Source: Synechococcus sp. UW140 (GTDB lineage: Bacteria > Cyanobacteriota > Cyanobacteriia > PCC-6307 > Cyanobiaceae). From it: a stretch of 57,708 bases of DNA. The stretch spans positions 1-57,708 of the forward strand of contig CAMCQR010000004.1 in NCBI GenBank assembly GCA_945877115.1. The letters run 5' to 3'. The translations under genes and the position numbers were made by a program. The notes beneath the pieces are model-generated. The model ran no database searches. It was not told the DNA's origin and saw nothing but the letters and a program-made list of their open reading frames with translations. Positions within the stretch are counted from its first letter, which is position 1. Each line of letters begins with the position of its first letter. Shown here piece by piece: positions 34,447 through 43,675 of the stretch.

Positions 34447-35559
34447 TTACACAGAGTTTTTAAACTTGGGACCCTCAATGATAGGAATCTCTGATCTCCC
34501 CTCCGCCAGGGCCACCAGAGCGGCCGCCGCCTTCGCGCCCCCATCCAGGGGCAGGGGGCCCTGCTGCGGTGGCAGCAAGGGTTGATCCAGCTCCCAGTCC
34601 CCGGCGTAGAAAGCCCTTTGGCTCAGGCAACGGTGGTGGGCATGGCGCCGCAGATCCCGCTCCAGCACCACCGCTTCGGCAAAACCACGGCGCTCGACCA
34701 CGTGCAGGCCCACCCCCTGGCTGAGGGCCTCACAGAAGCTGCTGAAACCGGGCTTGGTGATCATTCGACCCACGAGGGGCATCACATCCAACGGGCGGCA
34801 ATCGGCGGGCAGGACCCGGCCGTTGCTGACGGTTGCCAGGCCGGGATCGGGCCCGATGAACAGATGGCCGGGCCAATGGCTGAGGGCAGCCGGATCGATC
34901 GCCAGCCCCAGGCCGCCAAAACACAGCAGCACATTGCGCTGACGATCTGGCGCCAGGGCAAGCCGCTGCGCCAGAGGCCCCAGGCTCAGGCGCGGCCGCG
35001 AGCAGATCACCCCCAGCTGTATCTCGGGTAGGCCCCAGTCCATCGGCATCGCCAAGGGGCAGTGCAGCAACAAAGTGCCGCGGCCATAGAGCCCACGGCA
35101 GTGCTGGGCCCACGGGGTGAAGGCCAGGCCCATGGGCCCATAGATCGCCTCCCAGCCGAAACTGGCTAACCAGGCCAGGGGGGCGCCGAGCCGTTCGGCC
35201 AGCAGGGCCGCCGCCGGCGGTACATCCGCCATGATTAATACTGGTTCTGCCTGGGCCTGCAACCAGGCCAGCTCCTGGTCCAGCTGGGGGGGCAGGTCGT
35301 GCTCCAGCTGTTCCAACGCCTGCAACGTCGCCTCGGGATCGGCCCCGAGGGCATCGGCCTGGAGCACACCCACATCCCAGCGGCAAGGCCGCCGCTCGAA
35401 GCGCACCGGGCCCATGGCCAGGTGCAGGAAGGAGTCCGGCAGGGCCGTGGACAACACCAAGCGCCATTCGGGGCGCAGGGCCGCCAGTTCGGCCAACACG
35501 GCCACCGAACGGGAACCATGGCCAAAACCGTGGGCACTGATGCAGGCGTAAATCAGCAT
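34447..35559 (-). CDS. GT-B-fold glycosyltransferase-like protein
   Basis: A 370-residue protein with the N-terminal pattern ISAHGFGHGSRSVAVLAELA, the donor/acceptor-site glycine loop of GT-B glycosyltransferases and of the N-terminal domain of plant L-arabinokinase. VLQADALGADPEATLQALEQ and the C-terminal loop MITKPGFSSFCEALSQGVGL (where the nucleotide sugar would bind) strengthen the match. Likely it moves or recognises a sugar on a lipid or small molecule; the substrate is unknown. Its start overlaps the end of the metallophosphoesterase gene by seven bases, so the two are co-translated. Confidence 0.78.
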   Translation of the reverse strand: MLIYACISAHGFGHGSRSVAVLAELAALRPEWRLVLSTALPDSFLHLAMGPVRFERRPCRWDVGVLQADALGADPEATLQALEQLEHDLPPQLDQELAWLQAQAEPVLIMADVPPAAALLAERLGAPLAWLASFGWEAIYGPMGLAFTPWAQHCRGLYGRGTLLLHCPLAMPMDWGLPEIQLGVICSRPRLSLGPLAQRLALAPDRQRNVLLCFGGLGLAIDPAALSHWPGHLFIGPDPGLATVSNGRVLPADCRPLDVMPLVGRMITKPGFSSFCEALSQGVGLHVVERRGFAEAVVLERDLRRHAHHRCLSQRAFYAGDWELDQPLLPPQQGPLPLDGGAKAAAALVALAEGRSEIPIIEGPKFKNSV

Positions 35560-36506
35560 TGACGCAGCAGGGCAGCGGGATCGCGGTCGCCGCAGCCGCC
35601 GGGAGGCCCAGGGGAGACAACCAGGGGAAGGGGATCCGGATCCGGGGGCGCCGTCCAGAGCTTCTGCTCATAGTGCAGTTCACCTGTGCTGCCAAACCAA
35701 CGGTGGGAGGCCTCCAACAAGCGGCCGGCGGCATCGAACTCCACCCAGCTGAAATGGTGCAGCGCTCGGCCGCGCTCGTCCACACCATGGCGCGGAACGC
35801 AAGCCGCATTGAGATAGGCCGTGCCCCGACCATCCAGACGAAAACTGCGTCGCTCGCCTCGCCCCCGGCGCAGGGCATGGTGCATGTGGCCGAACACCAC
35901 CAGGGAAACCGGCCGTTGTTGCTGGATCTGGTGGATCGCCAGCGCCAGATCCAGGTCGCCCCAATCCCGGGCCGGTAATTTCCAATCCCGTCCGCAGAGA
36001 TCAGCCGCCTCGCTGCCCAGGCCCGTGGGACCGGAATGGCCCAGCAGCACCAGCGGCAGGGCCGGATCAGCCCCCATGGCGGCCGAGCGAATCCGTTCGG
36101 CGGATTCATGCAGGCTGAAGGGCCCGAACACCGAGCGCACGGCCTGGGAAACCCTGAAACCACCGCCTGCGGTGCCCGGTCGGGCCCCAACCACCGCTAG
36201 ACCCGGTGGCCGCAGTTCGCGCAAACGCCAACCGCAGTGGCGTTCTCCCAACATCTCCAGCTGCTGTTCGAGGCGGCGGCCGCTGGGGTCTTTGCCGCTG
36301 TCATGGTTGCCGAGCACGCAGGCCAGAGGAATCTCAACCTGTTGCAACATGGCGGCAATGCGCTGGCCCCCCTCACTGAGGTCACCCACCACCAGCAAGG
36401 CGTCAGGCTGCAAGTAGCGCAACAGCTCATGGTCCTGGTGATTCCACTGGTCGTGGATGTCCCCGGCAATCGCCAGCCTTAAAACCGTGCGGGGATCACT
36501 GGGCAC
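35553..36506 (-). CDS. Calcineurin-like metallophosphoesterase
   Basis: A metallophosphoesterase of the cyanobacterial type (TIGR04168-like). The dimetal motifs are all present: IAGDIHDQWN (D-x-H), ALLVVGDLSEGG (GD), LACVLGNHDSGKDP (GNHD), LVLLGHSGPTG and VVFGHMHHALRRGRG (GHxH). GTG 36506 gives 317 residues; a TTG at 36527 would add seven. The protein is cytosolic. It overlaps the downstream glycosyltransferase-like gene by seven bases, implying a shared function, perhaps turnover of a phosphorylated sugar or nucleotide, but the substrate cannot be predicted. It is divergent from nadA. Confidence 0.88.
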   Translation of the reverse strand: MPSDPRTVLRLAIAGDIHDQWNHQDHELLRYLQPDALLVVGDLSEGGQRIAAMLQQVEIPLACVLGNHDSGKDPSGRRLEQQLEMLGERHCGWRLRELRPPGLAVVGARPGTAGGGFRVSQAVRSVFGPFSLHESAERIRSAAMGADPALPLVLLGHSGPTGLGSEAADLCGRDWKLPARDWGDLDLALAIHQIQQQRPVSLVVFGHMHHALRRGRGERRSFRLDGRGTAYLNAACVPRHGVDERGRALHHFSWVEFDAAGRLLEASHRWFGSTGELHYEQKLWTAPPDPDPLPLVVSPGPPGGCGDRDPAALLRQC

Positions 36507-36580
36507 GCCGATGGGGCAGAAGAACAACCAAATCCATGACTTCCTAGGGTGAATGCATCCTGCCTGAACCAGGGAGTCGG

Positions 36581-37588
36581 ATGGTCTTTACCCAGACCGC
36601 AACCCCAGAATCTTCGACCGGACTGTTTTCGACAGGACTGTCTTCCACCTGTGGTGCCCCTGCGGCGGCCGATTTGCCCGCAGCGATCGCCGCGCTCAAG
36701 CAGCAGAAAAAAGCTGTGATTCTGGCCCATTATTACCAGGACAATGGGATTCAGGACATCGCCGACGTGATCGGCGATTCCCTGGAGCTGGCCCGCAGGG
36801 CCGCTACCACCGACGCCGAAGTGATCGTCTTCTGCGGGGTGCACTTCATGGCCGAGACCGCCAAGATCCTGAATCCCGGCAAAACCGTGCTGTTGCCGGA
36901 TCTGGATGCGGGCTGCAGCCTGGCCGACAGCTGTCCCGCCGACGCTTTTGCCGCCTTTCGGGCGCTGCACCCAGACCATTACGTGATCAGCTACATCAAC
37001 TGTTCGGCCGCCGTCAAAGCCCAGAGCGACCTGATCTGCACCAGCAGCAACGCCGTTCAGCTGGTCCAACAAATTCCGCCCGAGCAACCGATCCTGTTTG
37101 CTCCGGACGCCAACCTGGGCCGTTGGGTCGCCCGCCAAAGCGGTCGCCCGCTGACCCTCTGGCCAGGCAGCTGCATCGTGCACGAAAGCTTCAGCGAAGA
37201 GGCCCTGCTGCGGCTCAAGCAAGAGCATCCCGACGCCGAAGTGATCGCCCATCCCGAATGCCAACAGCACCTGCTGGATCTGGCGGATTTCATCGGCTCC
37301 ACCAGCCGCCTTTTGAAACGGGCCGAAACCTGCGCGGCGCCAGCCTTCATCGTGCTGACCGAACCGGGCATCCTGCATCAGATGCGCCAGCGTGTTCCCC
37401 ACAAACCCTTCTTTGAGGTGCCGGGGGCCGATGGTTGCAGCTGCAACGCCTGCCCCTACATGCGACTCAATTCGCTGGAAAAGCTCTGGAGCTGCCTGCA
37501 GCACGGCCAACCGGCCCTTGAGCTCGATGAGGACCTGCGCCGCCGCGCCTTGGTGCCGATCGAACGCATGCTGGCCCTGAGCGCCTAA
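36581..37588 (+). CDS. nadA: Quinolinate synthase NadA
   Basis: NadA condenses iminoaspartate with dihydroxyacetone phosphate to quinolinate in NAD synthesis and holds a [4Fe-4S] cluster. The 335-residue protein begins its core with [20 protein letters not shown], followed by [12 protein letters not shown], and has cysteines in [21 protein letters not shown] and the [12 protein letters not shown] segment that ligate the cluster. The product matches the three-fold repeat architecture of the family. ATG 36581 starts shortly after the divergent phosphoesterase gene. Its last four bases overlap the convergent pgsA gene. No nadB is in the window. Confidence 0.95.
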   Translation: MVFTQTATPESSTGLFSTGLSSTCGAPAAADLPAAIAALKQQKKAVILAHYYQDNGIQDIADVIGDSLELARRAATTDAEVIVFCGVHFMAETAKILNPGKTVLLPDLDAGCSLADSCPADAFAAFRALHPDHYVISYINCSAAVKAQSDLICTSSNAVQLVQQIPPEQPILFAPDANLGRWVARQSGRPLTLWPGSCIVHESFSEEALLRLKQEHPDAEVIAHPECQQHLLDLADFIGSTSRLLKRAETCAAPAFIVLTEPGILHQMRQRVPHKPFFEVPGADGCSCNACPYMRLNSLEKLWSCLQHGQPALELDEDLRRRALVPIERMLALSA

Positions 37589-38148
37589 CCGGACCCAGCG
37601 TCAGGGGCCTGGAGATAGTTGAGCGCCGAGACCAGGGCCAACAGCAACGAGGGCCAGAACAGCCACCAGCCCAGGCGCCATAACTGGGGAGCCAGGGGCC
37701 AGGCGGCGGGCCAGACCATCAACAGCAGGCTGGCGAACTGGAGCACGGTCTTGGCCTTGCCAGTCAGCGAAGCAGGGCCGCCGCTTCCCTGGCCGGCACG
37801 CCAACCCGAAATCAGCAACTCCCTGGCCAGCAGCAGCCAGACGGCCGGCAGGGGCAGCCGGCCCTGGGCGGCCAGCCAGAGCAGGGGGGCGCTGATGAAA
37901 ATTTTGTCGGTCAGGGGGTCGAGCCGGGCCCCCCACACAGACCCCCCGCCAGAGCGACGGGCCAGCATGCCATCGGCGGCATCGGTGAACCCGCCGAACA
38001 GCAACAGCAGCCAGGCCAAGGCGGCCTGGTCGGCCCCCAGGGCCAGCAACAGAGGCAGGCCCAGGCAGGCCCGCAGGATTGTCAGGAAGTCGGCGAGGCG
38101 GCGCAGGACAACCAAACCCAGATCAGCCTGACCATCCTGCCCCGCCAC
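37585..38148 (-). CDS. pgsA: CDP-diacylglycerol-glycerol-3-phosphate 3-phosphatidyltransferase
   Basis: PgsA makes phosphatidylglycerol phosphate, precursor of phosphatidylglycerol, the only phospholipid of the thylakoid. The CDP-alcohol phosphotransferase signature D-x2-DG-x2-AR-x8-G-x3-D-x3-D is seen as [20 protein letters not shown] followed by LDPLTDK, complete with all acidic residues. Four to five hydrophobic helices fit the family. GTG 38148 gives 187 residues. It converges with nadA (four-base overlap) and diverges from the CBS protein gene. Confidence 0.92.
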   Translation of the reverse strand: MAGQDGQADLGLVVLRRLADFLTILRACLGLPLLLALGADQAALAWLLLLFGGFTDAADGMLARRSGGGSVWGARLDPLTDKIFISAPLLWLAAQGRLPLPAVWLLLARELLISGWRAGQGSGGPASLTGKAKTVLQFASLLLMVWPAAWPLAPQLWRLGWWLFWPSLLLALVSALNYLQAPDAGSG

Positions 38149-38222
38149 CCCACTGTCATCAACGGGAGGGAGCCATGGGCAGGGTCCCCTAAGAATGGAC
38201 GGATGCCTCCCGAAATTGGCCG

Positions 38223-38690
38223 ATGATCGCCCAGGCCCTCGTCAACGACGTCATGAGCACCCCGCTGCGGAGTGTGGGGGTCGACACGCCCCTGCAGGAG
38301 GCGGTCCAGCTGATGAGCGATCACCACATCAGTGGTCTGCCGGTGCTGGATGGGGACGGAAAGCTGGTGGGTGAATTGACCGAACAGCAGCTGATGGTGC
38401 GGGAGAGCGGCCTCGACACCGGTCCCTATGTGATGCTGCTCGATGCGGTCATCTACCTGCGCAATCCCCTCAACTGGGATCGTCAGGTGCATCAGGTGCT
38501 GGGCAGCCGGGTTGCCGATGTGATGGGCAACCACCCCCATACCATTGCCAGCGGCACCCCGCTGACGGCCGCAGCCAAACAACTGCACGACAACAGCACC
38601 CAGAGGCTATTTGTGCTGGATGACGCCTCCCAGGTGGTGGGTGTCCTGACCCGCGGCGATGTGGTGCGGGCCCTGGCCGGCCAGGGTTAA
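38223..38690 (+). CDS. Two-CBS-domain protein
   Basis: A 155-residue protein made of a pair of CBS domains, modules that bind adenosine nucleotides and tune partner enzymes or transporters. The first CBS runs VNDVMSTPLRSVGVDTPLQE through HHISGLPVLDGDGKLVGELT; the second VADVMGNHPHTIASGTPLTA through LFVLDDASQVVGVLTRGDVV. Nothing else is attached. Stand-alone pairs in cyanobacteria are often called CBS-domain proteins of energy sensing, and plant CBSX proteins regulate thioredoxins. The gene overlaps the convergent proline-rich protein gene by four bases. Confidence 0.9.
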   Translation: MIAQALVNDVMSTPLRSVGVDTPLQEAVQLMSDHHISGLPVLDGDGKLVGELTEQQLMVRESGLDTGPYVMLLDAVIYLRNPLNWDRQVHQVLGSRVADVMGNHPHTIASGTPLTAAAKQLHDNSTQRLFVLDDASQVVGVLTRGDVVRALAGQG

Positions 38691-40450
38691 GGAGTTGGGC
38701 CACTGGCCCCGGCGCCGGCGGGCAGGGCCGGCAGGGGGGGAGGCGGCAGCGGCGGTAAAGGCAGCACCGGTAAGGGGGGCGGCCCCCGCCGCTCGAGCCT
38801 CGGGGCCGATTCTTCGGTTGACCGGCGCACCTCGGGGGCCGGGGACTCGGCCCGGGGCGGAGGGGCGGCCGGGGCCGGCGTCGGAGGGCTGGATCGGGGC
38901 GCCGAGGTCCCTGGGGCCGGCAACAGCGGGGCCGGCGGATCGCCCGACCCCGATCCGGATCGCTCCGAACTGGGACGGTCCTGGCCTGAACGGTCGCCGG
39001 GTTCGGGGGGAGCAGGGGAGGCTTCGGGCTTGGCAGTCTGCGGCTGGATGGGCGGATTGTCCCGGGGGGGCGGCTCGGCTGGAGCGGCCTGGGGGCCAGC
39101 TGGCTGCGGCAGCGTGCGAGGACCATTGGCGCCGGATTCGCCGGGGGGGAGGGAAGGAGCCTCGGGAGAGGCCTGCAACTCGCTGTGCTGACGCTGTTGG
39201 ACCGGCTGGGGATCGGCGGTGATCACCGGCTCACGCATCGGCGCCCCCTGGAGCGGGGGCTTGACCTGGCGGCCCGATCGGGGAGCCCACACCATGCGGG
39301 CCAGGGGATCGACCACTTGATCCATCAGACGGTTCACCCCGGCCAGGCCGTGATCAAGGACGGCACCCCCCAACTGACTGACGCAGGTGCTGAAACTGCC
39401 GCAGCCCTGGCGGGGCAAATGGCGGGACATCACACCCAGCAACGAGCCCTGCAGGGGCAGGCTGCGTTGACTCAGGCGCAGCATGTAGGGAACATGCACA
39501 AAGCTTGTGGCGCCCCCACTGATCCAGTTGGCGTCTTCTTCGCTGAATCCCTTATATCCAGGGATGATAAAACGGCTCTTGGAGGCGTGATCCGGGAGAT
39601 AGGCGGCCACCATGCCGTGGCGGCGGGCCAGATCCTTGGTCTGCTCAAGGGTGAGGCCATCACGACTCATCAAAGCTTCGAGCCTGCCATCGGGCAGCAG
39701 GCCGATTACAATGCGAATGCGGGGTAGAAAGTAGCGAATCTGTTGGCCCATGCTGATGCTGTAGGCGCCGCGATAACTTTCTGGTGCAGTCTGAATGTCG
39801 TTGTAAAGACTATGGAGACCGCCAATAAAAGTATCGAATTGCTTCTCACGCTCAGGCGTCAGTTCGCCAAAGCCAAATTCAACACTGCCATCATGGCGAA
39901 TACCAATGAAGGCCCGCTGGCGGGAGGCGGTGCGATTATTGCCCCGCCAGACGCGATCCCCCAACTTGAGATCACCCAAGGGCACGGTGATTTCGCGGCC
40001 ATCATCACCAACATGGCGCTCATACATGGGCCCCGAAAGGTAGGCCAGGGCCCCACGATCGGAGAACGCTTCAGTTTCCCGGTCCCAGCCCTCGAAAAGC
40101 TCGAAGCGCACCTGGCGGGGATCAATCGCCAGGCCGAAGGTCTCCGGATCGGTGCGATATAAAAAACCACGACTTTCGGTGACGGCACCAGCGGCCTGAT
40201 CGGACCGGCGCTTCGAAGACGGCTGGGGCAACCAGGGGGCCACGGTGATGGCCCCCGCCACGACGGCCAGGCCGATCAGCCAGGGACGCCAACGGGGTCC
40301 CCGGCTGATCGGCCTGGCGGGACGCTTGCGCTTGGACTCAAGCCGTTCTCCAGTCCCATTGGCAGGGGCTGACGAAGCATTCTTGCGAAACCGAGAAAGG
40401 GGTGATGGAGTCGCAGGGCGAGCCGTGGTGGACGGGCGGTTCTTCAACAC
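38687..40450 (-). CDS. Membrane-anchored protein with a long Pro-rich C-terminus
   Basis: I do not firmly recognise this protein. GTG 40450 (MLKNRPSTTARPATP) gives 587 residues; the frame runs further upstream but there overlaps the GST gene. A basic N-terminus precedes one hydrophobic helix (WLIGLAVVAGAITVAPWL, about residues 45-62). A globular domain (about 85-330) follows, including RTASRQRAFIGIRHDGSVEF and IRIVIGLLPDGRLEALMSRD, loosely like phosphodiester glycosidase domains but without the LDGGGS motif. After residue 390 the sequence is almost entirely Pro, Ser, Ala and Glu, likely disordered in the periplasm or cell wall. It could be a cell-surface or division-linked factor. Confidence 0.65.
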   Translation of the reverse strand: MLKNRPSTTARPATPSPLSRFRKNASSAPANGTGERLESKRKRPARPISRGPRWRPWLIGLAVVAGAITVAPWLPQPSSKRRSDQAAGAVTESRGFLYRTDPETFGLAIDPRQVRFELFEGWDRETEAFSDRGALAYLSGPMYERHVGDDGREITVPLGDLKLGDRVWRGNNRTASRQRAFIGIRHDGSVEFGFGELTPEREKQFDTFIGGLHSLYNDIQTAPESYRGAYSISMGQQIRYFLPRIRIVIGLLPDGRLEALMSRDGLTLEQTKDLARRHGMVAAYLPDHASKSRFIIPGYKGFSEEDANWISGGATSFVHVPYMLRLSQRSLPLQGSLLGVMSRHLPRQGCGSFSTCVSQLGGAVLDHGLAGVNRLMDQVVDPLARMVWAPRSGRQVKPPLQGAPMREPVITADPQPVQQRQHSELQASPEAPSLPPGESGANGPRTLPQPAGPQAAPAEPPPRDNPPIQPQTAKPEASPAPPEPGDRSGQDRPSSERSGSGSGDPPAPLLPAPGTSAPRSSPPTPAPAAPPPRAESPAPEVRRSTEESAPRLERRGPPPLPVLPLPPLPPPPLPALPAGAGASGPTP

Positions 40451-40547
40451 GCGGACCGCGCTCGCAATTCCATGGGGGCAAGCTTCACCTCTGCACCCTA
40501 AAAACGTCAAGGCCGATGCCTGCGCCAGGGCCAGCGCCCGAGCCGTC

Positions 40548-41162
40548 TCAGCGCGATCCCATCGCCTCCTTGTAGGCGGGCCGCTGGTTGGTGGCCTCAA
40601 TGCTGGCCTGGACGGCGGCATAGGGACTGAGGTCGACGCCGCTACAGAACATCGGTAAGTAGGCGAGATAGGACTGGACGGCACAATCAGCCGCCCCCCA
40701 GGGCACCGGGCCGCCGGTCCCCGAAAGCAGGCTGGTGTTATGGCTGAGGCGGTCGTTCAGTACCGCCAGCTGGCGGGCCAGGTCGTCAGGACGGTCGGCG
40801 GCCTGGAACATGGCCGGGCCCAGGGTGGCATTGGCATACACAACCCACTGCTGGGAGAGGGACCGCAGGGCGGCGGCTCGGCCGGCATCGCCAGCAAATT
40901 CAGCCCCGTAGTTTTCGGCCAAATGCAACAGAATCGCCCCACTTTCGGCCAGTTTCAGGGGGCCGCCCTCGGGTGCCTGGAAGGCATCATCGACAAGGGC
41001 CGGCACCCTGCCAAAGGGGTTGATCGCCAGAAACGCTTCCTGACGATGCTCACCCGCCTGCATATCCAGGGTCTGGAAATGGCAGGGGATGCCCTTCTCC
41101 TTGAGATACCAGAGGACCATGGAGGCACGGCTGCGGGCACCGCCGTAAAGAGTCAAGGCCAT
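40548..41162 (-). CDS. Glutathione S-transferase family protein
   Basis: A soluble GST of 204 residues from ATG 41162 (MALTLYGGARSRASMVLWYL). The thioredoxin-like N-terminal domain shows the start with Ser in the catalytic position (GGARSRAS), NPFGRVPALVDDAF with the cis-proline, and KLAESGAILLHLAENYG with the glutathione-binding E-S pair. An all-helical C-terminal domain follows with GAADCAVQSYLAYLP, the N-capping region. Longer starts at 41189 and 41216 exist but lack similarity. The substrate is unknown. It lies 65 bases from the divergent AAA-polyferredoxin gene. Confidence 0.9.
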   Translation of the reverse strand: MALTLYGGARSRASMVLWYLKEKGIPCHFQTLDMQAGEHRQEAFLAINPFGRVPALVDDAFQAPEGGPLKLAESGAILLHLAENYGAEFAGDAGRAAALRSLSQQWVVYANATLGPAMFQAADRPDDLARQLAVLNDRLSHNTSLLSGTGGPVPWGAADCAVQSYLAYLPMFCSGVDLSPYAAVQASIEATNQRPAYKEAMGSR

Positions 41163-41227
41163 GGCCAACCAAAGAGATTCAGACGCCATTATCGGCGCCC
41201 ACAATGGGCTGACCAAGGGGGCCCCTG

Positions 41228-43357
41228 ATGGAACCGCGCCAGCCTGCCGCCGCCCCCCCTTATCTGTCGGCGGCCTGCCTGCATCGGCTGGCCCCCCACC
41301 TGGTGCCGATGGTGCGGCGGGGCATCGTCGGCCAGAGCCGCTACGCCCGAACCCTGAAGGCCGCGATCCAGGCCGCCGCCGCCGATGGCCAGGCCCGGCC
41401 GGTGCTGATCAGCGGTGAACCGGGGCTGGAGAAGGACAACATCGCCGCCCTGGTGCATTTCGGCTCGTCGGCGCGGCACAAGCTGATGGTGCGCCTCAAT
41501 TGCGCCCTGCTGCGACCGGACGGCTCCGATCTGTTCGGCAGCGGCGGCGAGGCGGCGAATCTGCTGGATTGCCTGGCCGATGGGGCCCTGTTGCTCGATC
41601 AGATCGACCGGGCCGATCCGGCCCTGCGGCCGGCCCTGGTGGAGCTAGCCCGAACGGGCAGCTGGGCAGCGGTCGGTGAACCGAGCGAACGCCGCCACTT
41701 CGGCGGGCGGGTGTTTTTCACCAGCGAGCGCAGCGTCGCCGAGCTGGATTCCATCTGTCAGCAAATCCGGGTGCCGCCCCTGCGGGTTCGCCGCCAGGAC
41801 CTGGGCGAATGGGTGCGCTACGGGGTGCGGTTGCGCTCCCGCAGCCAGGGCTGGTCCCAGCCGCCCCAGGTGAACGAGGCCCTGATCAAGCGGCTGCAGA
41901 CCTACGACTTCCCCGGCAATGTGCGCGAGCTGCTGCAGCTGGTGGACCGGGCCCTGCGCCAGTGCTCGGGCAGCCATCCTGCCGAGCTACCCGAGGAGGT
42001 GTTCTGGATCCAGCGGCGCGCCCAGCGGGCCCGCTTCGACCTGTGGCGCTGGAAACCCCAGCTCAGGGGCTGGATGCGGTCGCCCCGCTTCTGGAACACC
42101 CTGCTGTTCGGGGTGGTGAGCTGGGTGTTCGTGCTGGTGAATGTCTGGCTGTGGCTGGGCCCCCAGGACCGGCAGCACAACGGTGGCCTCAATCTCTTCT
42201 GGGCCTGGTGGTGGCCGCTGATCCTGCTGGGTTATCCGCTGGTGGGACGGCTCTGGTGCTCGTTCTGCCCCTTCATGGTGTGGGGGGAAATCGTGCAGCG
42301 GCTGGCCCGGGCCCTCGGCTTGCCAAGCGAACGCTGGCCCCGGGGCGAAACCGACCGCTGGGCCGCCCCCGTGCTGGCGGGAGGCTTCGCTGCGATCCTG
42401 CTGTGGGAGGCCGTTGGTGACCTCGAAAACAGCGCCTGGCAAAGCAGTGCGTTGTTGCTACTGATCACGGCCGGCGCGGTAATCAGTTCGCTGCGCTTCG
42501 AAAAGCGCTTCTGGTGCCGCTATCTCTGCCCGGTGGGGGGCATGAATGGCTTGTTCGCCAAGCTGGCGATCAGCGAACTGCGGGCCCAGGCCGGCACCTG
42601 CAGCGGCAGTTGCAGCAGCTACGCCTGCTTCAAGGGAGGCCCGGCAGAAGGCGAGGGCCTGGAGACGGCGGGCTGTCCCCTCGGCACCCACCCGGCCCAT
42701 CTCAGCGACAACCGCAATTGCGTGCTCTGCCTCACCTGCGTGCAGGCCTGTCCGCACCGTTCTGTGAGCCTGCGGCTGCGGCCCCCGGCCGCGGACCTGC
42801 AAAAGGACATGCAACCCCCAGCCGGGGAAGCCGGTCTGCTGCTGGTGCTGGCGGGGGGCTTGTGCCTGCACAGCTGGTCGAAACTATTGGGCCGCCTGCC
42901 CCTGGCGCCGCCGTCCCTGGCATCAGGACCCCTGCTGCCAAGGCTGGCCTTTGGGGCCCTGGCCCTGGCCTTGCCCGCCGCCCTGATGCTGCTGGCCCGG
43001 GCCGTGGCGGGGCCGACTCGCCAACGGGCCCTCAGCCTGGGGCTTTACGCCCTGCTGCCCCTGCTCTGGGCCGCCCTGTTGGCCCAGCACCTCGCCCTGG
43101 GCATGGCGGAAGCCGGCCGCCTACTGCCCGTGAGCCTGGCCCCCTGGTGGCCCGAAACCGCCGCCCGCCTGCCGGCCTGGAGCGCCGATCCCCATGTGAT
43201 CAGCTTCTGCCAGAGCCTGGTGCTGCTGGTGGGGGTGGGCGGCTCGGTGCTGCTGTTGCGGCGACTGCTGCTGCAGGCCTGGCGGCCCTGGTTGGTGGTG
43301 AGTCTGGTGCCGGTGGCCTTGGGGCTGGGGAGTCGGTGGCTGGTGGGGGTGGAGTAG
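41228..43357 (+). CDS. Degenerate NtrC-type AAA+ domain fused to membrane polyferredoxin
   Basis: A 709-residue fusion. Residues about 30-260 look like the AAA+ module of sigma-54 activators (DLFG near 101, FPGNVRELLQLVDRAL near 227), but ATP motifs are spoiled: Walker A reads GEPGLEKDN (63-71) and Walker B LLLDQID (121-127), with Gln for Glu, and the GAFTGA loop that contacts sigma-54 is absent. Residues from about 290 form a NapH/NosR-like membrane part with CSFCPF (near 343), WCRYLCP (near 428), CSGSC and NCVLCLTCVQACPHRS (near 497), followed by five or so helices. Cyanobacteria lack sigma-54, so the AAA part probably senses or docks rather than activates transcription. The membrane part should carry electrons across or along the membrane. 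Confidence 0.82.
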   Translation: MEPRQPAAAPPYLSAACLHRLAPHLVPMVRRGIVGQSRYARTLKAAIQAAAADGQARPVLISGEPGLEKDNIAALVHFGSSARHKLMVRLNCALLRPDGSDLFGSGGEAANLLDCLADGALLLDQIDRADPALRPALVELARTGSWAAVGEPSERRHFGGRVFFTSERSVAELDSICQQIRVPPLRVRRQDLGEWVRYGVRLRSRSQGWSQPPQVNEALIKRLQTYDFPGNVRELLQLVDRALRQCSGSHPAELPEEVFWIQRRAQRARFDLWRWKPQLRGWMRSPRFWNTLLFGVVSWVFVLVNVWLWLGPQDRQHNGGLNLFWAWWWPLILLGYPLVGRLWCSFCPFMVWGEIVQRLARALGLPSERWPRGETDRWAAPVLAGGFAAILLWEAVGDLENSAWQSSALLLLITAGAVISSLRFEKRFWCRYLCPVGGMNGLFAKLAISELRAQAGTCSGSCSSYACFKGGPAEGEGLETAGCPLGTHPAHLSDNRNCVLCLTCVQACPHRSVSLRLRPPAADLQKDMQPPAGEAGLLLVLAGGLCLHSWSKLLGRLPLAPPSLASGPLLPRLAFGALALALPAALMLLARAVAGPTRQRALSLGLYALLPLLWAALLAQHLALGMAEAGRLLPVSLAPWWPETAARLPAWSADPHVISFCQSLVLLVGVGGSVLLLRRLLLQAWRPWLVVSLVPVALGLGSRWLVGVE

Positions 43358-43396
43358 CAGAAGAACTTTTGCTGGCCTGTCCACTCGAAGGACCTG

Positions 43397-43657
43397 TTAG
43401 CTGCTCGCGACTCTGACGCGAGGCGCGGGTGCTCCACGAAGAAGGCCTTCCACGCTTAAATCCTCATCGATTGCTGGCCAGTGAATCCCAAAACCAGCTC
43501 CAGCCACTTCCCAATGATCGCGATCATCTTGCGAGGCATGGAGAAGACGGGGATACCAAGCCAAGGGCACCGAGATTGATCTTCCGTCTGCAAGCTTGAC
43601 GATCAGATTGTCATCAGTAGAAGCTACGTTCGCGACGCACTCACCCGGATTAGCCAT
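43397..43657 (-). CDS. DUF2442 protein, partner of DUF4160
   Basis: An 86-residue DUF2442 protein. A strong ribosome site (GGGAGGAG) eight bases before ATG 43657 decides the start; the frame extends six codons upstream. The core is VKLADGRSISVPLAWYPRLL with the following HWEVAGAGFGIHWPAIDEDL and SVEGLLRG, matching the small DUF2442 fold that often occurs with DUF4160. The pair has the genetic layout of a toxin-antitoxin module: two tiny genes, toxin-like first, 18 bases apart. The stop is TAA followed by C, as often seen in integron cassettes. Which partner is toxic is unknown. Confidence 0.82.
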   Translation of the reverse strand: MANPGECVANVASTDDNLIVKLADGRSISVPLAWYPRLLHASQDDRDHWEVAGAGFGIHWPAIDEDLSVEGLLRGAPAPRVRVASS

Positions 43658-43675
43658 GAAACTCCTCCCATGCAT

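Noticed and set aside
34730-36190. 486-codon minus-strand frame across the phosphoesterase and glycosyltransferase genes
   Set aside because: Lies in another register of two well-supported genes; composition is Gly/Arg/Pro-rich and featureless.
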